A stretch of 13,690 nucleotides of DNA from Chloroflexota bacterium (GTDB lineage: Bacteria; Chloroflexota; Dehalococcoidia; GIF9; UBA5629): contig JAPLHL010000118.1 in the NCBI GenBank assembly GCA_026389655.1, positions 1-13,690 on the forward strand, in the 5' to 3' direction. Position 1 is the first letter of the stretch; each line of letters opens with the position of its first letter. This document shows, in pieces, positions 6,862 through 13,690 of this stretch. The position numbers and the translations under genes were made by a program. The notes beneath the pieces are model-generated. The model saw only the letters and a list, made by a program, of their open reading frames with translations, was not told the origin of the DNA and searched no databases.

Positions 6862-7890
6862 ATGGATAAGAAGAAAAGCTACATCAAATGGATTGTCGCT
6901 CTGATACTCCTGCTTGCCGCAGGTACCTTAGGTTATGTAATTATCGAGGGGTGGGGTTTCTTCGATTCTCTTTATATGACTGTTATAACAGTGGCTACGG
7001 TCGGGTTCGAAGAAGTACATCCTCTATCACTGGGCGGCCGCATCTTTACCATACTGCTAACACTGGGGGGGGTGGGAACCGCCTTTTACATCATGACCAG
7101 CATAGTACAGGCAACACTCGAGGGTGAGTTCGGGTTATTCAGGAGGCAACGTATGGAAGCCAAGATCAGGAAACTCAATAACCATTTTATTTTATGCGGC
7201 TACGGCCGAGTCGGAGAAGCCATAGCCAGTACTCTCAAATTACAGTCAGCTGACTTTGTTGTCATTGACCATAGCCTTAACAGCTATACGAGGGCAGTAC
7301 AGCAGGATTGCCTGACTATAATGGATGACGCTACGATCCACGACGTACTGAAAAGGGCGGGCGTTGAGCGCGCCAAGAGCCTGATTACCGCATTCGGAGA
7401 TGATGCCTATAATACATATGCCGTTCTAACCGCACGTGAACTTAATCCCAGACTGATTATTATCGGGCGCGCCAGCAATGCGGAGGCGAGCAAACGTTTA
7501 AAGCAGGCCGGTGCAACGCATATCATCCTGCCGGAGGTCCTCGGAGGACAACAGATGGCCCGGTTGGCTTTGCGTCCTACCACAGTCCAGTTCATTGAAA
7601 CCGTCCTGTTAAGTAAAGAAGGCGAATACCTGGTCGAGGAAGTCCACGTTGGCCCCGACTCCACGCTGATAGGAATAAGTATCAAGGATGTGGAAGAACG
7701 ATTTCCCGGTGTGCGCATCCTGGCTCTAAGAAACAAGGTCGGGAAAATCATAATAAACCCTGCTCTGGACACGGAGGTTGAAGCAGGAGGCAGCCTGACA
7801 TCTTTTGGCACAATGGAACAGCTTCAGGCGGTTGAAGGCTGCTGCTCGTTCAATCGTGCAGCAAACGGACCAATTACACCGGAACTATAG
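6862..7890 (+). CDS. RCK-type potassium channel (2TM pore plus TrkA-N and TrkA-C domains)
   Basis: A 342-residue membrane channel of the MthK/Kch type. An outer helix (about 8-28), a pore helix and selectivity filter TVGFEEVHP (46-54), and an inner helix (about 60-84, with Gly69-Gly70 and Gly72 as possible hinges) form the pore. Four subunits would be needed. The cytosolic RCK domain starts near residue 106 with the Rossmann motif GYGRVG (113-118) and an acidic residue after the second strand (Asp136). A TrkA-C domain spans about 250-325. Ligand binding at the RCK ring normally opens the pore. The filter has F-E-E where canonical channels have Y-G-D, a known variation among prokaryotic RCK channels. 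The ATG follows a G-rich ribosome site (about 6854-6860). An in-frame Met98 has a better ribosome site and would give a soluble RCK subunit. It starts 36 bases after the 823-residue gene. Confidence 0.92.
   Translation: MDKKKSYIKWIVALILLLAAGTLGYVIIEGWGFFDSLYMTVITVATVGFEEVHPLSLGGRIFTILLTLGGVGTAFYIMTSIVQATLEGEFGLFRRQRMEAKIRKLNNHFILCGYGRVGEAIASTLKLQSADFVVIDHSLNSYTRAVQQDCLTIMDDATIHDVLKRAGVERAKSLITAFGDDAYNTYAVLTARELNPRLIIIGRASNAEASKRLKQAGATHIILPEVLGGQQMARLALRPTTVQFIETVLLSKEGEYLVEEVHVGPDSTLIGISIKDVEERFPGVRILALRNKVGKIIINPALDTEVEAGGSLTSFGTMEQLQAVEGCCSFNRAANGPITPEL
7141..7146 (+). promoter_or_regulatory. Internal Shine-Dalgarno site for a free RCK subunit
   Basis: AGGAGG, a perfect anti-16S match, sits six bases before the ATG at 7153, in frame with the channel. 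It would start translation at Met98 (MEAKIRKL), giving a 245-residue protein of just the RCK domain. This is the position where the archaeal channel MthK has its internal start (Met107), which supplies the extra RCK subunits of its octameric gating ring. The site's match and spacing are better than those of the full-length start. Confidence 0.55.
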
Positions 7891-7942
7891 AATTCGGAGC
7901 AACCGTTACCATAATTCCGATAGGATAAGTAAGAAGTAACTT

Positions 7943-8944
7943 ATGAACTGTAAGCTGCTTACAATTCTTTTATTACTTGTTTCTATGGCAGCCTGCGCAG
8001 CCAATAACTCGCCGGTTGAACCAAAGACCCCGGGCAAACCGGTTATAGTAACTGATAATCAAACAGCCGCCTCATCGCAGAATTATACAGACAGTATTCT
8101 TGTCAATGGGTTGCAGCGCTCCTACCTTATACACCTTCCTGCTTCATACGATAAAAGCCGCCAATGGCCTCTTGTCATTATCCTGCATGGAGGAGGCGGT
8201 GAAGCCTGGAACATGAACCCGCTGACCGGTTTCAATGCACTGGCCGATAAAGAGGGCTTCATCGTTATTTACCCGGACGCTTATGAACATAATTGGAATG
8301 ACGGCCGCGGCGCTCCCAGCATTAAGTCACAAGCCCAGAACATTGACGACGTGTCGTTCATTTCAGCCCTGATAATCCGCCTCGAACAGGATCTGAGCAT
8401 AGATAAGAAGATGATATATGCAACCGGGATTTCCAACGGTGCAATTATGTCAAACCGCCTCGGCTGCGAGCTGTCGGATAAAATTGCCGCCATTGCGCCC
8501 GTGGCTGGAAACATACCGGAGAAGACGGCTTCAACCTGGTCGCCGTCACGCGCCGTTTCGGTGCTAATTATCAACGGCACTGAAGACCCTCTTGTGCCAT
8601 ACAATGGCGGCGACGTATCCTTCCTCTCAATCAAAAGAGGCACAGTGATATCGGTGGCGGATACTGTGAAATTCTGGGTGACCCGTGATGGATGTCCTGG
8701 GGCACCGCAAATGGAGCAGCTCCCGCATATAAACCCGGCTGACCCCACTTCAACTACTGTTGAAAAGTACACAGGCTGCCGGGATGGCACCGAGGTGGTG
8801 CTGTACAGGGTAAACGGCGGCGGGCATACTTGGCCTGGCGGGCTCCAATATATGTCGGAAAGATTCATTGGCAAAACATCCCGCGACTTCAGTGCCACAG
8901 AGACCATCTGGCAGTTCTTCAAATTGCATCCGATGAAGCAATAA
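7943..8944 (+). CDS. Lipoprotein alpha/beta-hydrolase, PHB-depolymerase/feruloyl-esterase-like
   Basis: A 333-residue protein with a lipoprotein-type signal (hydrophobic 4-16, then MAAC with Cys18) and a Ser/Asn/Pro-rich linker (19-45). The hydrolase domain has the oxyanion-hole motif LHGGGG (81-86), the nucleophile elbow GISNG (Ser164), an acid in NGTEDPLVPY (Asp215) and the catalytic His295 in GGGHTWPGG. This set and order match the LpqC/poly(3-hydroxybutyrate) depolymerase-like esterases of the CE1-related group. Such enzymes cut ester bonds in polyesters, feruloylated glycans or acyl esters. The substrate cannot be assigned. Cys251 and Cys279 may form a disulfide, consistent with export and with the redox genes upstream. 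It is separated by 52 bases from the channel gene. The start has only a weak ribosome site (AAGAAG). Confidence 0.88.
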   Translation: MNCKLLTILLLLVSMAACAANNSPVEPKTPGKPVIVTDNQTAASSQNYTDSILVNGLQRSYLIHLPASYDKSRQWPLVIILHGGGGEAWNMNPLTGFNALADKEGFIVIYPDAYEHNWNDGRGAPSIKSQAQNIDDVSFISALIIRLEQDLSIDKKMIYATGISNGAIMSNRLGCELSDKIAAIAPVAGNIPEKTASTWSPSRAVSVLIINGTEDPLVPYNGGDVSFLSIKRGTVISVADTVKFWVTRDGCPGAPQMEQLPHINPADPTSTTVEKYTGCRDGTEVVLYRVNGGGHTWPGGLQYMSERFIGKTSRDFSATETIWQFFKLHPMKQ

Positions 8945-8964
8945 GCAAAAGGAGGCAAAGTCAG

Positions 8965-9606
8965 GTGACGGTCGTTTTTCTGACATTATTAATAATCGTA
9001 GCGTTTCTTATCCTGTGGCAACTGGTGATCAGGATCGTCAGAAGCTATGCCAAATTTCCAGCGCCCGCTTTCATCTCGACTTTCCTCGATTCGGATTTCA
9101 GAAAAATGCAGCAGCCGCCGGCAAAAGTCATTGCTTGCAGCGGCATCAAGCCAGGCATGAAAGTACTTGAAATCGGATGCGGTAGCGGTGCTTTTACAAT
9201 TGAGGCAGCCCGCGCTGTCGGCCAGCAGGGAAAAGTCTATGCCCTGGATATACAGGAAGACATGCTTGATAAGCTGAGGACAAAATTGGCCAGGCCTGGA
9301 AACAGTGATATACAAAACATTGAAATTATTAACAGAAGTGCCTATGAATTGCCTTTGGAAGATAATTCGTTGGATTTAGCCTTTATGGTGACTGTCTTAC
9401 AGGAGATTCCTGACAAGCAACGTGCATTGGCCCAGATAAAACGCGTTCTTAAACCCGCCGGGATACTGGCCGTATCAGAGTTACTGCCTGATCCCGACTA
9501 TCCATGGAGGTCCACTACCCAACGCATGTTGAGCAAAGCAGGACTTATTTTTGAAGCGTCCTATGGCAACCTGTGGAGCTATACTGTAAGATTTAGAAAG
9601 CCGTAA
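8965..9606 (+). CDS. Membrane-anchored class I SAM-dependent methyltransferase
   Basis: A 213-residue protein. A hydrophobic N-terminal helix (about 2-21) precedes a basic stretch (RIVRSYAK), so the catalytic domain faces the cytosol. Motif I is VLEIGCGSGAF (67-77). Motif II is YALDIQ with acidic Asp95, followed by a run resembling UbiE/Methyltransf_11 enzymes (YELPLEDNSLDLAF 127-140, LKPAGILAVSE 162-172). The methyl acceptor is unknown; a lipid or quinone would suit the membrane anchor. The frame is open upstream to an ATG at 8830 inside the esterase gene, but the GTG at 8965 with AGGAGG (8950-8955) is clearly the start. Its ribosome site lies 5 bases after the esterase stop, suggesting one operon. 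Confidence 0.87.
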   Translation: MTVVFLTLLIIVAFLILWQLVIRIVRSYAKFPAPAFISTFLDSDFRKMQQPPAKVIACSGIKPGMKVLEIGCGSGAFTIEAARAVGQQGKVYALDIQEDMLDKLRTKLARPGNSDIQNIEIINRSAYELPLEDNSLDLAFMVTVLQEIPDKQRALAQIKRVLKPAGILAVSELLPDPDYPWRSTTQRMLSKAGLIFEASYGNLWSYTVRFRKP

Positions 9607-9640
9607 ACCGGCAACATTTTCCTTTCTGGAGGAGTACATA

Positions 9641-10543
9641 ATGAGCCGTCGGGCTAAAAAGATACTTATTTTCATCGCATTGACCTTTCTGCTCGATTGG
9701 TCAATGGTTTATATTTACCTGGCATTGGGCGGTTCCGCAAACGGGCTGATGATACTCGGTATGGCTTATATGTTCGTACCGATGATCGTTGCCATCATCG
9801 TACAAAAAGCCATTTTCAAGGAACAGGTAGCTAAACCGCTGGGCATCTCTTTTAAGATGAACCCTTGGTTCTTTGTAGCGTGGTTCCTGCCCGTTATAAT
9901 CGCCTTTGCCGTAATGGGAGTCAGCCTGTTATTTCCAGGGATATCTTTCACTCCCGATATGTCCGGCTTCTTCAATTCATTTAAGGGGGCGCTAACGCCG
10001 GAACAGATAGACCAGGCCAGGCAGCAACTGGCCGGTATGCCTGCGCATCCCATCTGGCTGGGCGTTATCGCGGCCCTGATAGCCGGAACTACAATCAATG
10101 CAGTACTCGGTTTTGGCGAGGAACTGGGATGGCGCGGATTCCTTCTTAAAGAGCTCAGTTTTATGGGCTTCTGGAAATCTTCAGCGCTTATTGGGCTTAT
10201 CTGGGGCATCTGGCACGCGCCGCTGGTGCTGCAAGGGCTAAACTACCCTGAACATCCCCAGATCGGTATGCTGATCATGGTCGCATGGGTCATCGTCGTT
10301 GCTCCTCTTTTCAGCTATATTCGCATTAAGTCGCGTTCTGTCATAGCTACATCCATTTTCCACGGTACTCTGAATGCAGTGCCCGCCCTGGCAGTAATCC
10401 TGATTTCAGGAGGTGACGACCTTATTGTGGGCATTACCGGCCTTGCAGGATTTATAGTCTTTGCTATCATCGATATCCTGATTTTCATTTACGACCGGTT
10501 CATCACAAAAGAACCGGTCAATACGATGCTGAAAAATATATAA
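9641..10543 (+). CDS. CPBP-family (Abi/Rce1-like) intramembrane metalloprotease
   Basis: A 300-residue polytopic membrane protein with about eight hydrophobic segments. Conserved family motifs are EELGWRGFLL (Glu160, Glu161, Arg165), IWGIWHAPL (His192) and SIFHGTLNA (His241), the expected metal and catalytic residues inside the membrane. Family members act as CAAX-type proteases, in bacteriocin self-protection, or in unknown membrane processing. No bacteriocin or prenylated-peptide gene is visible here, so the role is open. A strong ribosome site GGAGGAG (9628-9634) lies six bases before the ATG. It follows the methyltransferase by 34 bases and is probably cotranscribed. The 3' end contains a perfect inverted repeat. 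Confidence 0.9.
   Translation: MSRRAKKILIFIALTFLLDWSMVYIYLALGGSANGLMILGMAYMFVPMIVAIIVQKAIFKEQVAKPLGISFKMNPWFFVAWFLPVIIAFAVMGVSLLFPGISFTPDMSGFFNSFKGALTPEQIDQARQQLAGMPAHPIWLGVIAALIAGTTINAVLGFGEELGWRGFLLKELSFMGFWKSSALIGLIWGIWHAPLVLQGLNYPEHPQIGMLIMVAWVIVVAPLFSYIRIKSRSVIATSIFHGTLNAVPALAVILISGGDDLIVGITGLAGFIVFAIIDILIFIYDRFITKEPVNTMLKNI
10493..10519 (+). terminator. Perfect 9-bp hairpin at the 3' end of the CPBP gene
   Basis: GACCGGTTC (10493-10501) and GAACCGGTC (10511-10519) are exact inverted copies around a 9-base loop rich in A. The hairpin lies inside the coding region, 24 bases before its end. No T-run follows, so classical intrinsic termination is unlikely on the plus strand. It could slow RNA decay or mark a processing point before the next gene, which has its own -10-like box. 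Its role is unproven. Confidence 0.3.
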
Positions 10544-10544
10544 T
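10515..10544 (+). promoter_or_regulatory. Putative promoter of the tRNA nucleotidyltransferase gene
   Basis: An exact TATAAT (10539-10544) overlaps the CPBP stop codon. The best -35 is CGGTCA (10515-10520), a three-of-six match at 18 bases. The ATG at 10566 would lie about 14 bases from the expected transcription start and has no ribosome site before it, only a T-rich stretch. The -35 overlaps the hairpin's right arm. Supported only by the -10 box. Confidence 0.3.
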
Positions 10545-10565
10545 CTCACTAGTAGTCTGATTTTT

Positions 10566-11816
10566 ATGCAGGACAATGTAACCGACAGGATAATAAAAGA
10601 GCTTCCGAAGCCGGTAGTAGGCCTTATTCAAACCGCTGGCCGGGCAGCAGCCAAATCAGGCGCCGCTATTTACATGGTAGGCGGCATTGTGCGTGACCTG
10701 CTACTTGGCAGGCAGAGCAAAGATATCGACATCATGGTCGAAGGCGATGCGCTGGATATTGCCCGGAGCATGTCCGTGATACTCGCCAATAAGCCAATCG
10801 TACACAAGAGGTTCGGCACCGCCACTTTCAAACTAAATGATTACCGGGTCGACCTTGCCACCTGCCGGAGCGAGATTTATGATGCCCCCGGTTCCCTGCC
10901 GAAAGTAAAGCCAGGCACCATTGAGCAAGACCTGTTTCGCCGGGATTTCACAGTAAATGCCATGGCCATCCGTATCAGTCAAAAGCGTTTCGGCGAGTTG
11001 ATTGACCTGTACGGCGGACGGCAGGACCTTGAAAATAAACTTATACGCATCCTGCACGAAAAGAGCTTTATAGATGATGCCACGCGCATCATGCGCTCAG
11101 TGCGTTATGAACAGAGGCTTGATTTCAAGCTGGAAAGTAAAACTGCCAGGCTGCTCCGCCGTGACCTCGATATGCTCGACACGATCAGCGGCGACAGGTT
11201 GAGACACGAGGTCATTTTATGGCTGAGCGAGACCCAGCCCGCGAAAATACTGAAGCGTGCTGCCAGGCTCGGCGTTCTTTCAAAGCTGCACCCTGCCCTA
11301 TCATGGGACCCCCGCCTGGCTAAAGCCTTCCGCGATGCAAACAGGATGTCCATAGACTTTCCGCCTGTACAACTATATCTGGCGCTGCTTGTATATAACC
11401 TCGATAAAAGACAGCTCGGCGAATTCCTGGAGCGCCTTAATATCAAAGGCGGAGAACTTGATGAAGTAGCCAGGCAAACAGTCTCCCTCAAAATCGACCA
11501 GGAATCGCTTGACTACAGCCCTCTTCAACCCTCGGAAATTTACCAAAAGCTTCAGTGCTACAAAACAGCAGCCATTCAGGCGAACTGCCTATGTACGCCA
11601 TCACGGGACGTCCGCATTAACCTCAAACTTTACCTTGATAAGCTGCGCTTTGTCAGGACCCGTCTGAACGGGAGAGAGTTGAAAGCAATGGGGGTGCTTC
11701 CGGGTAAAAAGATGGGAATCATACTCGATAGGCTTTTAACGGCAAGGTTGGATGGTGAGGTGAAGACAAAGGCGGACGAGCAGCGGCTTGCGCTTCAATT
11801 GTTACGGGACTTATAA
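10566..11816 (+). CDS. tRNA nucleotidyltransferase / poly(A) polymerase family (class II)
   Basis: A 416-residue cytosolic enzyme that adds CCA, or part of it, to tRNA 3' ends. The N-terminal palm has GGIVRDLLLG (39-48) and the metal-binding DID (Asp53, Asp55). RRDFTVNAMA (125-134) is the conserved nucleotide-pocket motif, and FIDDATRIMRSVRYEQRL (168-185) covers the EDxxR-like and RNA-binding block. The C-terminal GRELKAMGVLPGKKMG (369-384) and LDG (395-397) match the tail motif of bacterial class II CCA enzymes. Motifs alone do not separate full CCA-adding from A-adding or CC-adding enzymes. The first residue of the usual EDxxR is Asp here. The gene converges with the broken VTT gene and overlaps its remnant stop by six bases. 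Confidence 0.87.
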   Translation: MQDNVTDRIIKELPKPVVGLIQTAGRAAAKSGAAIYMVGGIVRDLLLGRQSKDIDIMVEGDALDIARSMSVILANKPIVHKRFGTATFKLNDYRVDLATCRSEIYDAPGSLPKVKPGTIEQDLFRRDFTVNAMAIRISQKRFGELIDLYGGRQDLENKLIRILHEKSFIDDATRIMRSVRYEQRLDFKLESKTARLLRRDLDMLDTISGDRLRHEVILWLSETQPAKILKRAARLGVLSKLHPALSWDPRLAKAFRDANRMSIDFPPVQLYLALLVYNLDKRQLGEFLERLNIKGGELDEVARQTVSLKIDQESLDYSPLQPSEIYQKLQCYKTAAIQANCLCTPSRDVRINLKLYLDKLRFVRTRLNGRELKAMGVLPGKKMGIILDRLLTARLDGEVKTKADEQRLALQLLRDL

Positions 11817-12246
11817 GCCAAAGGGATGTAATAAGAAAGGTATCTGGTGACCCAGGTAGGCTACCAGGAAAGCACGCGGCATCTTCCCTGATATAGTTGC
11901 CAGGAAACACTTCCACCACTTTATCTTCAACGCGCCGGCGGCCATGCCTATCAGATCATACTGCTGCAATAGCTACAAAAGCAGGGTCGAATACGGTGGC
12001 TGCGGCGATGGTAAAGGCCACGCCGGGAGCAGGTATGAGGATAGTGGCGCTGCTCAGCAGATTGGCCAAAAAGACCGCCAGGTAAGCAACCCAGCCAAAA
12101 TTACGCAACTCAACATTAAAATATTGTTGGAAGTGCGTCAGGATAAATGCAATCCCGGCTGAAAGTGCGATCATGCCCAGCAGCAGTAGAATTTCCTTTA
12201 ACCACTTAATCCCCTTACCGGCAGGCTTCTTTTGTTCAGTATTCAA
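11811..12246 (-). pseudogene. VTT/DedA-like (SNARE-associated) membrane protein, broken by an internal deletion
   Basis: The minus strand from a TTG at 12246 encodes 96 residues: a basic N-terminus, a TM helix (about 18-37), then the VTT-like LIPAPGVAFTIAAATVF, ending at TGA 11956-11958. A different frame continues from about 11960 to a TAA at 11811-11813. It begins DLIGMAAGALK and contains KMPRAFLVAYLG, which fits the C-terminal end of the same family, where intact members have a motif like PNP-xx-DL-x-GMAAG. The middle of the VTT domain, probably some 60-80 residues, is missing, and the two parts are out of frame. This is best explained by an internal deletion. The N-terminal fragment overlaps the ispE stop by 11 bases, as in a working operon. 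An assembly error is the main alternative. Confidence 0.7.
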
Positions 12247-13102
12247 TTTCGACTCCAGGCAAGCTTGAAACCAGGAAAGATTGAATGTCCCGGGCCTTAA
12301 GCTTGTCCTGTATCTCCCCGGCCGTTTTTTGATCCCGCACGGCTGTGAATAACATCGGGCCGGAACCAGCCAGGTGGATTTCCTCCGCTCCTATATCAAT
12401 CAAAATGCTGCGGTAGCGGTCCAGTCCCGGATAGGCAATGGAAGCCACATTATCAAAAACATTATATAGATATGCGTGCTCTGCCTTGCCCCCGGCTGAT
12501 ATAGACTGCCTCATCCTGTCTGTATACTCACCTTCAGTATATTGTCCGGGGCTGAGAAGCCTGTATAATCTGCCGGTCTTGCCCGGCTGACCAAGCATAG
12601 CTGGCTTGACTAGGACAAACCAGTTTTTCTCTATGTCCGGCAATTTTATCAGCCTCTCCCCCCGGCCTTCAGCAATGCAGGTGCCGCCATACATGAAGAA
12701 CGGCACATCGGAACCTATTACAGCAGCAACTTCTTCCAGTTTTTCCCGCGTCATGCCCAGTGACCACAGCCGATTCAACCCGGCCAGCGTAACCGCTGCA
12801 TCGCTGCTGCCCCCACCCAATCCGGCAGCCCAGGGTATTTGTTTCTCTAAATAAATTTTTACCCCGCCGGCATAACCACTCATCTCCTTCAGAATAACCG
12901 CGGCTTTATAAACGAGATTGTCTTCCGACTGTAACTCTTGCGCAGTGCAACTTAACTTGATATCGTCCGTCTTCTCGAAAGACAACACATCAAACAAACT
13001 TACCGTCTGCATGATGCCTTTTATCTCATGATAACCGTCTTCTCTTTTACCCAGCACTTCCAGCACCAGATTAATTTTGGCCGGGGCTTTAAGGGTCAAC
13101 AA
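12236..13102 (-). CDS. ispE: 4-diphosphocytidyl-2-C-methyl-D-erythritol kinase
   Basis: A 288-residue GHMP kinase that phosphorylates CDP-methylerythritol in the MEP (non-mevalonate) isoprenoid pathway, in the cytosol. The N-terminus has APAKINLVL with Lys9 and Asn11. The ATP-binding glycine loop is PWAAGLGGGSSDAA (90-103). Asp132 in GSDVPFF is the catalytic base equivalent, and LAGSGP (about 244-249) is the third GHMP motif. Length is normal. The start is TTG at 13102 or the next codon TTG at 13099, both overlapping the end of ksgA (stop 13096-13098), which points to translational coupling. The ksgA-ispE pair is common in bacteria. The VTT pseudogene begins within its last codons. Confidence 0.95.
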   Translation of the reverse strand: MLTLKAPAKINLVLEVLGKREDGYHEIKGIMQTVSLFDVLSFEKTDDIKLSCTAQELQSEDNLVYKAAVILKEMSGYAGGVKIYLEKQIPWAAGLGGGSSDAAVTLAGLNRLWSLGMTREKLEEVAAVIGSDVPFFMYGGTCIAEGRGERLIKLPDIEKNWFVLVKPAMLGQPGKTGRLYRLLSPGQYTEGEYTDRMRQSISAGGKAEHAYLYNVFDNVASIAYPGLDRYRSILIDIGAEEIHLAGSGPMLFTAVRDQKTAGEIQDKLKARDIQSFLVSSLPGVEIEY

Positions 13103-13690
13103 TGTCCCACCCCACTATTGCGGTATAGCTCCCACCACTCGGGAATGGTTAATGTGCCCGGCCGTCTTCGCGGATCAATACCGGAGTTTTCCAGTAGGCT
13201 CACAGCCTCATCAATTTCCATCTTTAGCCCCAGTGCTAGTGAGTTATGCATTTGTTTTCTCGGCGCAGCAAATCCTGCGTGAACAAGCTCCAAAAAAGCT
13301 TCTACATCTTCCGCCGGGATCGCCGGCTTTTCAAGCATACTGAATTTTACAACAGCCGAATCCACCCTGGGAGCGGGAGAAAAGCTCGTGGACGGCACTT
13401 TACAGACAATTTCCGGCCGGCTGAACAACTGCATGCTAACCGAAAGGAAAGTCATGTGACCAGGTTTTGACGTAACATCTCCAGCAACTTCGTCCTGCAT
13501 CATGATCACCATCAGGGAAGGCCTGACTTCATTTTGGGTAAAATAGCGCAGGATCGGCGACGTAATATAGTAAGGAATGTTGGCAACCACCTTGTAAGGT
13601 GTGCCCGGTTTGATGATCTGTTTCAAATCCACCTGAAGGATATCGTCATGCACAATTTCCAGCCGTTCGAAACGGGACAGCTTATTCTTT
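13096..13690 (-). CDS. ksgA: 16S rRNA (adenine1518-N6/adenine1519-N6)-dimethyltransferase, N-terminus outside the window
   Basis: RsmA/KsgA dimethylates two adjacent adenines in the 3' hairpin of 16S rRNA during small-subunit assembly. The frame is open to the window edge at 13690, so about 197 C-terminal residues are seen and the SAM motif I (GxGxG region) is missing. Visible: HDDILQVDL (acidic motif), then VVANIPYYITSPIL, in which NIPYY is the NLPY-type catalytic motif. QDEVAGDVTSKPG follows, then the substrate-domain block FSPAPRVDSAVVKF, and the C-terminal subdomain with RKQMHNSL. A GTG at 13653 is in frame but is not the start, because conserved sequence continues upstream of it. The stop overlaps the ispE start. 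Confidence 0.95.
   Translation of the reverse strand, partial: KNKLSRFERLEIVHDDILQVDLKQIIKPGTPYKVVANIPYYITSPILRYFTQNEVRPSLMVIMMQDEVAGDVTSKPGHMTFLSVSMQLFSRPEIVCKVPSTSFSPAPRVDSAVVKFSMLEKPAIPAEDVEAFLELVHAGFAAPRKQMHNSLALGLKMEIDEAVSLLENSGIDPRRRPGTLTIPEWWELYRNSGVGHC

Noticed and set aside
8281..8958. 225-codon open frame on the minus strand
   Set aside because: It lies wholly antisense to the esterase lipoprotein, whose catalytic motifs are all intact, and its translation shows no recognisable family motif or ribosome site.
8830..8964. ATG start extending the methyltransferase into the esterase gene
   Set aside because: It would overlap 115 bases of a gene with intact motifs, whereas the GTG at 8965 has AGGAGG at proper spacing and opens directly on the TM anchor.
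11897..12162. Two short plus-strand open frames (62 and 72 codons)
   Set aside because: Both lie antisense to the VTT pseudogene, have no ribosome site or motif, and are explained by the coding remnant on the other strand.
13653..13690. GTG at 13653 taken as the start of KsgA
   Set aside because: The frame stays open to the window edge, and the family needs about 90 more N-terminal residues with the SAM-binding motif, so the gene is cut by the window.

Overview
The window reads as ordinary chromosomal DNA from an anaerobe-like bacterium. It best fits the Chloroflexota, perhaps Dehalococcoidia. This placement is an inference from gene style: a short EpsC-type cysE, multiple TlpA-like redoxins beside ccdA, FN3-like extracellular domains, a TVGFEE potassium channel, and a ksgA-ispE-VTT gene run. 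No 16S rRNA or other phylogenetic marker is present to prove it. Coding density is high. Start codons include ATG, GTG and TTG. I see no tRNA, rRNA, CRISPR, insertion sequence or phage gene. No gene-free stretch exceeds 300 bases once the VTT pseudogene at 11811-12246 is recognised; the longest gap is 4223-4353.

Layout, plus strand. A TatD-type hydrolase ends at base 68. It is followed by cysE (115-834) and a sugar-nucleotide pyrophosphorylase (915-2009). Bases 2027-6825 hold a five-gene thiol-redox cluster: cytosolic thioredoxin (CGPC), the transmembrane electron carrier CcdA, a TlpA-like lipoprotein (CIEC), a membrane-anchored TlpA/ResA-like protein (CGPC), and an 823-residue protein. The last has a cytosolic coiled-coil arm, one membrane span, a redoxin-like domain without cysteines, two FN3-like domains and a catalytic C-terminal redoxin (CPAC). 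The likely electron path is thioredoxin to CcdA to three different extracytoplasmic redoxins. The upstream cysE makes the cysteine precursor O-acetylserine.

Next come an RCK-type potassium channel (6862-7890) with a strong internal ribosome binding site that would give a free RCK subunit, an esterase/PHB-depolymerase-like lipoprotein (7943-8944), a membrane-anchored SAM methyltransferase (8965-9606), a CPBP intramembrane protease (9641-10543) and a class II tRNA nucleotidyltransferase/poly(A) polymerase family enzyme (10566-11816).

Minus strand, right end. ksgA (partial, running off the window) overlaps ispE, which overlaps a VTT/DedA-like membrane protein gene. That gene is broken: its N-terminal part hits a stop at 11956, and a recognisable C-terminal part continues in another frame to 11811, where it converges on the nucleotidyltransferase gene.

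The most interesting items are the 823-residue two-redoxin protein with its relay operon, the MthK-like internal start in the channel gene, the extra CCPKC motif in the lipoprotein redoxin, and the VTT deletion pseudogene.
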